This document shows, in pieces, positions 9,249 to 17,838 of a stretch of DNA of 64,000 bases. The DNA comes from a bacterium (GTDB lineage: Bacteria > Pseudomonadota > Alphaproteobacteria > Acetobacterales > Acetobacteraceae). Within the stretch, counting starts at the first letter, position 1. Every line of letters starts with the position of its first letter. Under the pieces are notes generated by a model. The model made no database searches. It was not told the DNA's origin and saw only the letters and a list, made by a program, of their open reading frames with translations. The DNA lies in assembly GCA_026224825.1 (NCBI GenBank), contig JAMFRO010000106.1, positions 1-64,000 on the forward strand. Reading direction: 5' to 3'. Position numbers and translations under genes: made by a program.

Positions 9249-10463
9249 TCACCACGCACGGGCATTGGCGCCGGTTTGCGCGAATGGCAGGATTACAGAC
9301 AGGAATTTCTGGTAATCGGCCAAAGGCGAATCGGAGATGAAGATGATATCCCCATTCTGCATCGGAAATTCATTCGCAAGAAATATCGTCGAGGCATTGG
9401 AGAAATCAGCGCGGTACACCGCCGGCATGGCCGCCGGCGCATTGGCCGGCACGGCAACGCCCATCTGGCGCAATACGGAAGTCTTCTCAAAGCGGAACAA
9501 AAATACCGAGGCCGGGTTGGCCAGGCTATCCGCCATACCGCCGGCACGGGCAATGGCATCCGCCATTGTAAGCGACCCGGCATCAAAGGGGAAGCGCTGG
9601 TTGAGCTGCGTCAGCGTCGTGCTCTGTGAGACCGCGCCGAGCGTAATGAAGTATCGCTGTTCATGCGCAACGATAACATTATCACCACCCTGCAGCTCGA
9701 TATTCTGGCTCGGGTCCAGCAATATATCGGACAGCAACACATGCTGCGCGAGGCCGCCGCGCTGCATGGTCACCATGGTCTCATAGGTCGGGTAACGCGG
9801 GCCGCCGGCGCGGGCGATCGCATCGAGCAGGTGATCGCCACCGGGGTCGATGCTGAAGCGTGCGGAGGTGTTGACATCACCTGTCACATCCACCTCGTCC
9901 GATGCCCGGTTTAGGACTGAAACGATGACCTGTGGCTGGATCGCGCGATTAGAGATGCTGTTGATGATGCGGTTTTGCAGTTCCTCCGGTGTCAGCCCCG
10001 CGGCATGGATGAGCCCGCCATAGGGTATTGACATCGTACCATTATCGTAGATCTGTTGCGGCGGCAAAGTGACGAAATTGCCCTGGCTGGTGCTGGTATT
10101 TGCCGGCAGGAACAATCCACCAGGCTGGGATTCATAGATGGTGGTGCCCACAATATCGCCAACGCCGATGCGAACGTCCTGTGGTGGCACGTCCGTCAGG
10201 CTGGTATTAAATCCGGTGGGATTCAACTGATTTGCCAGAACTGCAACATTGCCAGGGTCCAGCGTGATAAGACTATAGAGTAAGCTTGGCTTATTTTGCG
10301 TCCCGGGATTTCCGGTTTGCGTCTGGGCGCCGCTTACCACTGCATCCGTACTCGGGCCGGCCGCGGGTATGAACCCCGAACAGGCACTGAGTGCCAGCAT
10401 GCTTAGTCCCACCGCCAGCCGCAAAGCAGGGTGCTTATTATACGTTCGCATCGGTTCTACCAT
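9249..10463 (-). CDS. polysaccharide biosynthesis/export outer-membrane protein (Wza/GumB/KpsD type)
   Basis: Lipoprotein signal 'LAVGLSMLALSACSGFIPAAG'; Poly_export/SLBB-like segments 'VRIGVGDIVGTTIYES', 'MSIPYGGLIHAAGLTPEELQNRI', 'GGDHLLDAIARAGGPR'. The ORF extends to 10742 but a start at MVEPMRTYN (10463) fits the signal peptide. Confidence 0.85.
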   Translation of the reverse strand: MVEPMRTYNKHPALRLAVGLSMLALSACSGFIPAAGPSTDAVVSGAQTQTGNPGTQNKPSLLYSLITLDPGNVAVLANQLNPTGFNTSLTDVPPQDVRIGVGDIVGTTIYESQPGGLFLPANTSTSQGNFVTLPPQQIYDNGTMSIPYGGLIHAAGLTPEELQNRIINSISNRAIQPQVIVSVLNRASDEVDVTGDVNTSARFSIDPGGDHLLDAIARAGGPRYPTYETMVTMQRGGLAQHVLLSDILLDPSQNIELQGGDNVIVAHEQRYFITLGAVSQSTTLTQLNQRFPFDAGSLTMADAIARAGGMADSLANPASVFLFRFEKTSVLRQMGVAVPANAPAAMPAVYRADFSNASTIFLANEFPMQNGDIIFISDSPLADYQKFLSVILPFAQTGANARAW

Positions 10464-10497
10464 CCTCTTGAAGGCCTGCTTCCACAACGCGCCAGTG

Positions 10498-11550
10498 CTA
10501 AGATGGTTGCGAAAAACTTCTTTCCCCGACAGTTCTTCCCTGCCGTGCCTTAAACCGCTCCCAGCCGGCCAGCAGTGTGGCGAGTTGGGTTTCCTGTGGT
10601 GCTTTACGGCGCCGCAGCGCCTGCAGCGTGGAGCAGAGTGCGCGCATCGGGTGCCTGGGGTGTTGCGTCGGGTCGCCTTCCAGCATTGCGAGAAATATCG
10701 CGGCCAGATCGGGATTTTCGCGCTCCATGACATAGGCCGCATAGCCCATCACCGAGGCCCGGCCATAATGCCCCATGCGGCGGGCGAAGCTGCGCAATGC
10801 CAGCAACCTCGGATGTTCGGCGATGATCTCCTGAATTTCGGAGAGGCTGGCTTTGGCATTGCGCATGGCCAGCGTCTTACGCTCATGCCGCCATAGAACA
10901 TTGGCCATCGCCGACATCAGCGCCACGTCCCCAAAGGAATCGATGGTGCCCGTCGTCGCGTTCCGCCGCTTGGCGCAGATATCATAGGTTCCGGCCACGG
11001 CCTCCTCCAGCCCGCGGACCACGGCGACGTCCGCGGCGCCGCCCGCGCGGATGATCGCCCGCAACCTGTGCCCACCCTTCAGCAATCTTCCAGTATTGGC
11101 GAAGCAGATGGGCTGCGCATCGAACATTTGCCGGCCCTGGAGCAGATCAGCCGCCAGCGCCGTAATCCGCGACTGGCTCAAATGCTGTTTGTTCATAAGC
11201 TGCGCCAGATGTGCCCGTGCCTGTTCCGGGCTGACGTCTTCAAAGGTGCAGGATATTCGCGGCGCGGCCTCGACGGGTACGATACCGCCGGCAACGGCGC
11301 CATGCTGCAGCAGCAATGTGGTGAATGGGGTCTGGGCTTCAATGCAAGCGAGCAGGCGTTGATAGCCATCCACCAGCATTCCTTCGCCGGAGATAATGAC
11401 TGGCATACCATTCAACGCCCAATTCTTTTCGCGCATAACTTGCGCATAGTTGCGCACGGCGCGGGTATTCCGGCGTGCGGTTTGGCGCCGATGCTGAACG
11501 AGAACGCCTGCCTGCGCCGCATTGATTGTGACCACGAGTAAGTCTGCCAT
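10498..11550 (-). CDS. ParB/sulfiredoxin-fold-like protein in EPS locus
   Basis: N-terminus 'NTRAVRNYAQVMREKNWALNGMPVIISGEGMLVDGYQRLLACIEAQTPFTTLLL' resembles ParB/Srx-like (DGxxRL) domains; unbroken 350-aa ORF. Confidence 0.55.
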   Translation of the reverse strand: MADLLVVTINAAQAGVLVQHRRQTARRNTRAVRNYAQVMREKNWALNGMPVIISGEGMLVDGYQRLLACIEAQTPFTTLLLQHGAVAGGIVPVEAAPRISCTFEDVSPEQARAHLAQLMNKQHLSQSRITALAADLLQGRQMFDAQPICFANTGRLLKGGHRLRAIIRAGGAADVAVVRGLEEAVAGTYDICAKRRNATTGTIDSFGDVALMSAMANVLWRHERKTLAMRNAKASLSEIQEIIAEHPRLLALRSFARRMGHYGRASVMGYAAYVMERENPDLAAIFLAMLEGDPTQHPRHPMRALCSTLQALRRRKAPQETQLATLLAGWERFKARQGRTVGERSFSQPS

Positions 11551-11728
11551 TGCTATAATGCCTAAAGCCAGGACGTGATCTTATCGTGCATCCCCGTCCT
11601 GCTCCGGTTGACGCGCGCGGTGCCCAAGCACAGCCTCAACTGTGCAACGCCCGAAACGAGAATAGTTGCAGATTTTTTTATCCTATTGAGGAGCGGCAAC
11701 CATTGCTCGACTGCGGCGCTTCACGCTC

Positions 11729-12877
11729 ATGCGCATAATGCCCCCCCCCTGTGAAACGAAGCTGGTCTATTTTGTCCACGATCTGAACGACCCCGCCGTG
11801 ACGCGCCGGCTGGCGATGCTGCAACCATATCTCGCATCCGCGATTATCATCGGGTTTCACCGCGCTGCCCCTGCGCCGGCGCAATTGCTGGGCTGGCCGG
11901 TTATTGATCTGGGGCGCACAGAGGATGGCCGGCTCGCGCGACGGGCTCTCAGTGTGCTGCGCCATTTACTGCATCTGCAGCCACTGCGAGCACCTATGCA
12001 GGGCGCGACACTCGTGATCGCGCGGCAATTGGAGATGCTGGCCCTCGCCAATGCGGCGCACCGGCGCTATGCAAAGCATGCGGCCCTCGTCTACGAATGT
12101 CTCGACATCCACCGCGTGATGCTCAGTTTGGCCGTAATGCGCCGGATAGAGACACATCTGCTGGGTCGTGTGGATAGGGTGATTGTCAGTTCGCCCGCCT
12201 TTGTCGAATCATATTTAAAACCCACGCATGGTGCCGCGCTGCCACCTGTAAGCTTAATCGAGAACAAGATGCTGCGCGCCGAAATGCGGGAAGGGCAACC
12301 CGTCACGGTCCAGCCGGGATCTCCGCCCTGGCGCATCGGCTGGTATGGGGTATTGCGCTGCCGCCGCAGCCTATTGTTACTGTTGGACCTTACTCAAACA
12401 TTTCCCGGCCAGATTATCGTTGAGCTGCGCGGCCGGCCCTCGCGCACGGCTATACCGGATTTTGATGCGCTGCTAGCCGATGCGCCCTATCTCACTTTCC
12501 ATGGCCCCTACGACCGGCGGACCGAGCTGGCGCATATGTATAATGATGTGCATTTCACCTGGACTATCGATTTTTACGAGGCGGGGCAGAATTCCGCCTG
12601 GCTCCTGCCCAACCGGCTTTATGAGGGTGGCGTACATGGAGCCGTGCCCATCGCCGATGCAACTGTGGCTACCGGGCAATGGTTGGCGCGCCATGATGCC
12701 GGGATATTGCTGCAGGAGCCGCTTGGCCCCAGTCTCGCGCAATTCTTTGCCGGGCTTGATGCTGCGGCCTATCAAATTGCCAGGGTCGCCTTAGCGCATG
12801 TGGACGCTTCGCAATGGATCGAGGATGGTCAGGATGCTGCGGCGTTTTTTACCGCAATCGGCATCAGCGGCAGATAA
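11729..12877 (+). CDS. glycosyltransferase, GT-B fold (GT1/GT4-like)
   Basis: KLVYFVHDLNDPAVTRRLAMLQPYLA...ALVYECLDIHRVM...RVDRVIVSSPAFVESYLKP...IGWYGVLRCRRSLLLLLDL...AWLLPNRLYEGGVHGAVPIA. Confidence 0.75.
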   Translation: MRIMPPPCETKLVYFVHDLNDPAVTRRLAMLQPYLASAIIIGFHRAAPAPAQLLGWPVIDLGRTEDGRLARRALSVLRHLLHLQPLRAPMQGATLVIARQLEMLALANAAHRRYAKHAALVYECLDIHRVMLSLAVMRRIETHLLGRVDRVIVSSPAFVESYLKPTHGAALPPVSLIENKMLRAEMREGQPVTVQPGSPPWRIGWYGVLRCRRSLLLLLDLTQTFPGQIIVELRGRPSRTAIPDFDALLADAPYLTFHGPYDRRTELAHMYNDVHFTWTIDFYEAGQNSAWLLPNRLYEGGVHGAVPIADATVATGQWLARHDAGILLQEPLGPSLAQFFAGLDAAAYQIARVALAHVDASQWIEDGQDAAAFFTAIGISGR

Positions 12878-13140
12878 ATTTCGCAAATGCGCGATTAAAG
12901 ATATTTCAACCGTAAAAGTCGCATATTTTGCGCCAGATGAAAAACTGGCGGGTCCTGCGCCCTCAAATTAACTGAGCCGTTAAAAATTTATTGCACAAGA
13001 TTAACAAAAACGGCCAAGTGCTGCCCATGGACAACGATATCGAGCAGGACCTTGCAACACTGACAGAAGCATTAGTCAACGATTTTGTGTGATGCGTGTT
13101 CAGGGGCGGTGACCAGAACCGATTCCCAGCGAGGCCATAA

Positions 13141-13866
13141 ATGACATTACCTTTTGAACAGCGTGACATTGCAGCGCAGCTGCATGGTGACGTCAGCGCC
13201 ACGTATTTTCTTCCCCTGGAGGCGCCGTCAGCCGGCGATCTCCAGTCTGGTAATCAAAAAATATTGAAGCGTCTCTTCGACATAATCATATCGATATTGG
13301 TGCTTATGGTGTTTGCACCGGTTATGTTATTCGTTGCGTTGTCCATAAAGTTGGACGGAGGTCCGGCGCTGTTCAGTCACAGGCGGGTCGGCCGGCGGAA
13401 CCAGGTTTTCGGATGTCTGAAATTCCGCAGCATGTCGGTCACCGCCGAGCAGGATTTGGCGGCTTATCTTGCGGCAAACTCTGAGGCAGCGGCGGAGTGG
13501 TCGGCACAGCGTAAACTGCCGAATGATCCGCGCGTTACGCGCCTGGGCAAGTTTTTGCGTTCCACCAGTATTGATGAGCTGCCGCAATTGTTCAACGTGA
13601 TACGCGGCGAGATGAGCCTGATCGGGCCGCGCCCGGTGGTGCCGCAGGAATTGGACGAGCATTATTGTGCTGCCGGGCGCCGCGCCTATACCGCAATGCC
13701 GCCTGGCATCACCGGGCTCTGGCAAGTCAGCGGGCGCAGCGATACGAGTTATGCCGAACGTGTGAGGTTGGACATTGCCTATGTGAATAGCTGGTCCATG
13801 CGGCAAGATATCAAAATCATGCTGCGCACCATTCCCGCCGTGCTGCGCGGCAAGGGTGCGGTTTGA
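13141..13866 (+). CDS. sugar transferase (undecaprenyl-phosphate hexose-1-P transferase, WcaJ/ExoY-like)
   Basis: KRLFDIIISILVLMVFAPVMLFVALSIKLDGGPALFSHRRVGRRNQVFGCLKFRSM...TSIDELPQLFNVIRGEMSLIGPRPVVPQEL...PGITGLWQVSGRSD. Confidence 0.92.
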   Translation: MTLPFEQRDIAAQLHGDVSATYFLPLEAPSAGDLQSGNQKILKRLFDIIISILVLMVFAPVMLFVALSIKLDGGPALFSHRRVGRRNQVFGCLKFRSMSVTAEQDLAAYLAANSEAAAEWSAQRKLPNDPRVTRLGKFLRSTSIDELPQLFNVIRGEMSLIGPRPVVPQELDEHYCAAGRRAYTAMPPGITGLWQVSGRSDTSYAERVRLDIAYVNSWSMRQDIKIMLRTIPAVLRGKGAV

Positions 13867-14306
13867 TGGGCGGCGTCGATCGTCTCAATGGCAGTACGTC
13901 AGCGCATATAGTGGGCCGTAAAATCCGGGCCTTACGGCGCGAGGCTGGACTTTCGCTGCGCGAGTTGGGCGCCGCCGTTGGTGTTAGCCTGGTACAATTC
14001 CAACGTTATGAAACAGGGGTCTCGCCACTCTCCACGTCGCGGCTTCTGGTCATTAGCAAGGTGCTGGGTGTTCGCGCGGCGAGCCTGCTCGGCGAGGCAA
14101 ATAACGCGCCAACCGAGGATTACGCCAGCCGGCGCCGCGACGAAGAGCGGGAATTGGCGGAACTTTTTGCGAGCATTACGGACCCGGCAGAGCGCCGTGC
14201 CATCCTCAGTCTCGCCCGTGCCTCGGCAGCCCGCGATGGGATGGAGCGCACGTCGTCTTTGTCTCGGTTCCATGAGTATTCCTCCACCCTTCCGGAGACC
14301 AAATGA
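13863..14306 (+). CDS. XRE-family HTH regulator
   Basis: VGRKIRALRREAGLSLRELGAAVGVSLVQFQRYETGVSPLSTSRLLVISKVLGV is a classical HTH_3; overlaps neighbours by 4 nt on both sides. Confidence 0.85.
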   Translation: MMGGVDRLNGSTSAHIVGRKIRALRREAGLSLRELGAAVGVSLVQFQRYETGVSPLSTSRLLVISKVLGVRAASLLGEANNAPTEDYASRRRDEERELAELFASITDPAERRAILSLARASAARDGMERTSSLSRFHEYSSTLPETK

Positions 14307-17300
14307 TGCAACCCGTGATCAGTATTATTATGGCGAATTACAATGGCGAGGCCTATCTGTCCGCAGCCTTGCACTCCATTCTCCGGCAGGGGTTTACGGC
14401 ATTTGAAGTTTTGTTTGTGGACGATCATTCCACGGATGCGAGCCTCGTCATCGCGCGCGCGCTGGCCGCCCAGGATGCCAGGCTGCATGTTCTGGCAATG
14501 CCGGAAAATGCTGGCCCCGCGGCCGCTCGTAACCACGCCTTGCAGGCGGCACGCGGCGAATGGGTGGCGATGGTCGATAGCGATGATTTCATCCATCCTG
14601 AACGGTTGCAACGCCTGCTGGATGCCGCATTGACGGCACAGGCTGATATTATCGCGGATGACCAGTTGATTTTCGATGATACCGGCGCCACCGCGCCGCG
14701 GCGTCTGCTGAGCGGTGCGCTGACCATGGAGGAAAGCTGGATCACCACCGCCCAGTATATTCGCGCCAACCGCCTGTTCAGCAAAGCCACACCGCTGGGT
14801 TATTTAAAACCGCTGATCCGCATGGCGTTTTTGCGGGCGCACGGCATTACCTATAATGAGCAGATGAAGATCGGCGAGGATTTTGATCTCATTCTCCGTT
14901 TGCTGGTCCGCGGCGCACGATTCCGTCTGGTTCCGGAACCATTGTATTTTTATCGCCGCCATGGCGGCTCCATCTCGCATCGCCTCAGCGATGCTACTGT
15001 GCTCGCCATGGTTGCAGCCGACGCTGCCTTCCGGGACTGGGCGGGTGCCGAACCAATTGCTTCAGTGCAACCCGGGTTGGATGCGCGGCTCGCCAGCCTG
15101 CATACTGCCCAGGCGGTTGAAGCCTGCATCGCCAGGCTGAAAGCCCGTGCGCCCTTGCAGGCGCTGCGCAGCCTCGCGGCTCAACCTTCGGCATTGCCCA
15201 TCGTGGCACGGCTTGTTGCTCCCGGCGCCTTGCTCGCGCGGCTGCGCAGGTCCGCCAAACCTGATGCACGGCTTGCCCGCGGGCGGCCCGCTTTCCCGCA
15301 ACCTCTAATCTGTGTGCTGTCGCGCCAGCGCCTCATTGCCGGCGCAAACGGCAGCACGGCGTATCTACTCAGCCTCTGCATGGGGCTGCGTAAGGCCGGT
15401 TTTCGGCTGCATCTGGTCTGCCCGTCGCCCGCCGTTCTCGGCCGGGTGCCGGTACTGCGCGTCGCCGGCGCAGGGGATGTGTTCGAGCGCGTGTCTATCC
15501 GCGGTACATGGGAATTGGGCGGCGTGTTCTTTGCGCGTAACCCGGCGGTATATGGCCGCGCTTTGCTGGCTTTGGCTGATAATTTCGCCCGCCGCCTGGG
15601 CAGCAATATTCTGGCTGCCATGGCCCGTCCCGCGCCCTATGCCGTGGCGGCGCCCTGGCAGGCAGAGGACCAAATTTTCATCGCCCGGGTCACGCGCGGC
15701 TCTGCCGATATCGTGCTGGCCGATTATTCGTTTCTCACGCCGGGAATACCCTTCGCGGCACGCCCCGGCGCACCCTCAGCGGTAGTGATGCACGACCTTA
15801 TTTCCAGCCGTGCCGCCAGTTTTGTCGGCCTTGGCACAGCGGATAGCATGGCGGCACTGGATGCGTCACGCGAAGCGGCTTTGTTGGCGCAGGCCAAACT
15901 CGTCATTGCCATTCAGACCGAGGAGGCTGAGGCCGTGCGCCGCCTGCTCCCCGGCCACGACATTCTGACCGCGCCCATGAGCATCGCCCCGGTTGCGGAA
16001 GCGCAGCCGGGCGAGGGCGGCGGGCTCCTTTTCGTTGGCAGCGGTACGGCGCCGAATGTCGATGCCATGCTCTGGTTCCTTGAGGAGGTCTGGCCGCTGA
16101 TCCGCGCTCGCAATACCTGTGCCACGCTCACATTGGCTGGCACGGTGTGCGCCAAGCTCGGCGCCGCCGGGCAACGCCCAGGTGTGCAAATGCTCGGTCG
16201 CGTTGCGGACCTCACGCCAGTTTATCGCAGCGCCGACGTCGTTATCTCGCCGCTGCGCGCCGGCTCGGGCCTGAAGATCAAGTTGGTCGAGGCCCTGGCG
16301 CATGGCAAACCCGTGGTCGCCACCAGCGTCACCGCGCAAGGAGTGGAAAGCCTGGTCGCCAACGCCGTTATCCTCGCGGACAAGCCGCGCAGCTTCGCGG
16401 CCGGGGTATTGCATCTGCTTGCCCACCCGGGGGCGCGGCTGAAGCGTGCCGAAGCCGGGCTGCAGATCGCGCGGCAGCATTTTGCCCCCGCTTCCGGCCA
16501 TGCCTCAGGCCTTGCCAATAATTTATACCGGCAGCTCGCCACCGCCGGCCGGGCCGCGTCGCGGCTTCGCGTTGCAGAGCCGGCAACACGCACAGTCCAT
16601 TTGGAGCCGGCGAATTGTCTCGCCTATGCCGAACCGGCGCCACCTGCCGCGGAGCAGGATGCGGTACCAAGCGTCAGCCCTGAATTTCCTTGGCCATTCG
16701 TGACAATCGTCGTGCCCTGCCTCAATGAGGAACGCTATATCGGCCGCTGCCTCGACTCCCTGATTTCGCAATATGAACCCGGGCTGCATGAGATACTGGT
16801 CATCGATGGCGGCAGTACCGATGCGACCTGCCCTATCGTCGCCGGGTACATCCAGCTTCATCCCACGATACGCCTGTTGCACAACCCGCGGCGCCTGCAA
16901 TCCGCCGCCGTTAACCATGCCGCCGAGGCGGCCAACCCGGCAGCCACCATCATGCTCCGCGCTGATGCGCATGCGCATTATGGAACAAATTTTGTGCGCG
17001 ATTGTGTAAGAGCGTTGGTAGAAACGGGGGCCAGCTCCGTGGTTGTGCCCATGTGCACCCGCGCCTTACCGGGCAAGACGTTGCAAACCGCAATCGCAGC
17101 GGCGCAATCCAGCCGGCTCGGCAATGGCGGCGCGGCGCATCGCGTTGCCCCTGTCTCCGGTTTTGTCGAGCACGGCCATCATGCGGCCTTCGATCTCGCA
17201 TTTTTCCGTAGGATAGGTGGGTACGACCCGGAATTTGTGACAAACGAAGATGCTGAGTTCGATTTCCGCGCCAATAACGCCGGCGGCAAAGTCTGGATGT

Positions 17301-17770
17301 GCGCGCAAACGCCGGTGACGTATTTTCCACGCGAAACGCTAAAGCGGCTCGCGCTGCAATATTACCGCCATGGTGCCGGGCGCGCCCGCACAGTGCGCAA
17401 GCACGGTTTGCGCCCGCGTTTGCGTCAGGTGGCACCGGTGGCCATACTCGGCGGCTGCATTGGCGGGCTGGCGATTGCCCCGTTGGAACCGCGGCTTGCG
17501 GCTTTGGCGCTGCTCTATCCAGTTGCGTGCTTCGCATGGGGTGCGGTTCAGGCCGTGAAGCAGGACAAGGCGGCCTTGTTTCTCGCTGGCGCGGCACTGG
17601 TGACGATGCATCTGGCCTGGGCGACGGGATTTCTGCGGGGCTTGGCGCGCAAACCCGCTACCGTCTTCATCCCGTCTGCCTCCATCGCCTCCTTCCCATC
17701 GATTGTTGCGATGCCCACAGCAAGCGTGGCCACGATGCCGAAGGCGGCGGGTGGCATACAAGCTGCTTAA
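14303..17770 (+). CDS. multidomain glycosyltransferase (GT2 + GT4 + GT2/ExoA-like)
   Basis: N-terminal GT2 'ISIIMANYNGEAYLSAALHSILRQGFTAFEVLFVDDHSTDAS'; middle GT4-like 'LLFVGSGTAPNVDAMLWFLEEVWPLI...SPLRAGSGLKIKLVEALAHGKPVVATSV'; C-terminal GT2 'TIVVPCLNEERYIGRCLDSLISQYEPGLHEILVIDGGSTDAT' followed by TM helices. Confidence 0.88.
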   Translation: MMQPVISIIMANYNGEAYLSAALHSILRQGFTAFEVLFVDDHSTDASLVIARALAAQDARLHVLAMPENAGPAAARNHALQAARGEWVAMVDSDDFIHPERLQRLLDAALTAQADIIADDQLIFDDTGATAPRRLLSGALTMEESWITTAQYIRANRLFSKATPLGYLKPLIRMAFLRAHGITYNEQMKIGEDFDLILRLLVRGARFRLVPEPLYFYRRHGGSISHRLSDATVLAMVAADAAFRDWAGAEPIASVQPGLDARLASLHTAQAVEACIARLKARAPLQALRSLAAQPSALPIVARLVAPGALLARLRRSAKPDARLARGRPAFPQPLICVLSRQRLIAGANGSTAYLLSLCMGLRKAGFRLHLVCPSPAVLGRVPVLRVAGAGDVFERVSIRGTWELGGVFFARNPAVYGRALLALADNFARRLGSNILAAMARPAPYAVAAPWQAEDQIFIARVTRGSADIVLADYSFLTPGIPFAARPGAPSAVVMHDLISSRAASFVGLGTADSMAALDASREAALLAQAKLVIAIQTEEAEAVRRLLPGHDILTAPMSIAPVAEAQPGEGGGLLFVGSGTAPNVDAMLWFLEEVWPLIRARNTCATLTLAGTVCAKLGAAGQRPGVQMLGRVADLTPVYRSADVVISPLRAGSGLKIKLVEALAHGKPVVATSVTAQGVESLVANAVILADKPRSFAAGVLHLLAHPGARLKRAEAGLQIARQHFAPASGHASGLANNLYRQLATAGRAASRLRVAEPATRTVHLEPANCLAYAEPAPPAAEQDAVPSVSPEFPWPFVTIVVPCLNEERYIGRCLDSLISQYEPGLHEILVIDGGSTDATCPIVAGYIQLHPTIRLLHNPRRLQSAAVNHAAEAANPAATIMLRADAHAHYGTNFVRDCVRALVETGASSVVVPMCTRALPGKTLQTAIAAAQSSRLGNGGAAHRVAPVSGFVEHGHHAAFDLAFFRRIGGYDPEFVTNEDAEFDFRANNAGGKVWMCAQTPVTYFPRETLKRLALQYYRHGAGRARTVRKHGLRPRLRQVAPVAILGGCIGGLAIAPLEPRLAALALLYPVACFAWGAVQAVKQDKAALFLAGAALVTMHLAWATGFLRGLARKPATVFIPSASIASFPSIVAMPTASVATMPKAAGGIQAA

Positions 17771-17838
17771 GCGATGCAACGCGCGGCGTGAAGCGGCGTT
17801 TAACTTGTTCCCTGCTGCCTGAAGGAAGGACACTCCCC

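Noticed and set aside
17299-17838. 5' extension of the GumC-like ORF
   Set aside because: Overlaps the glycosyltransferase C-terminus in another frame; the natural start with membrane-protein N-terminus is at 17839.
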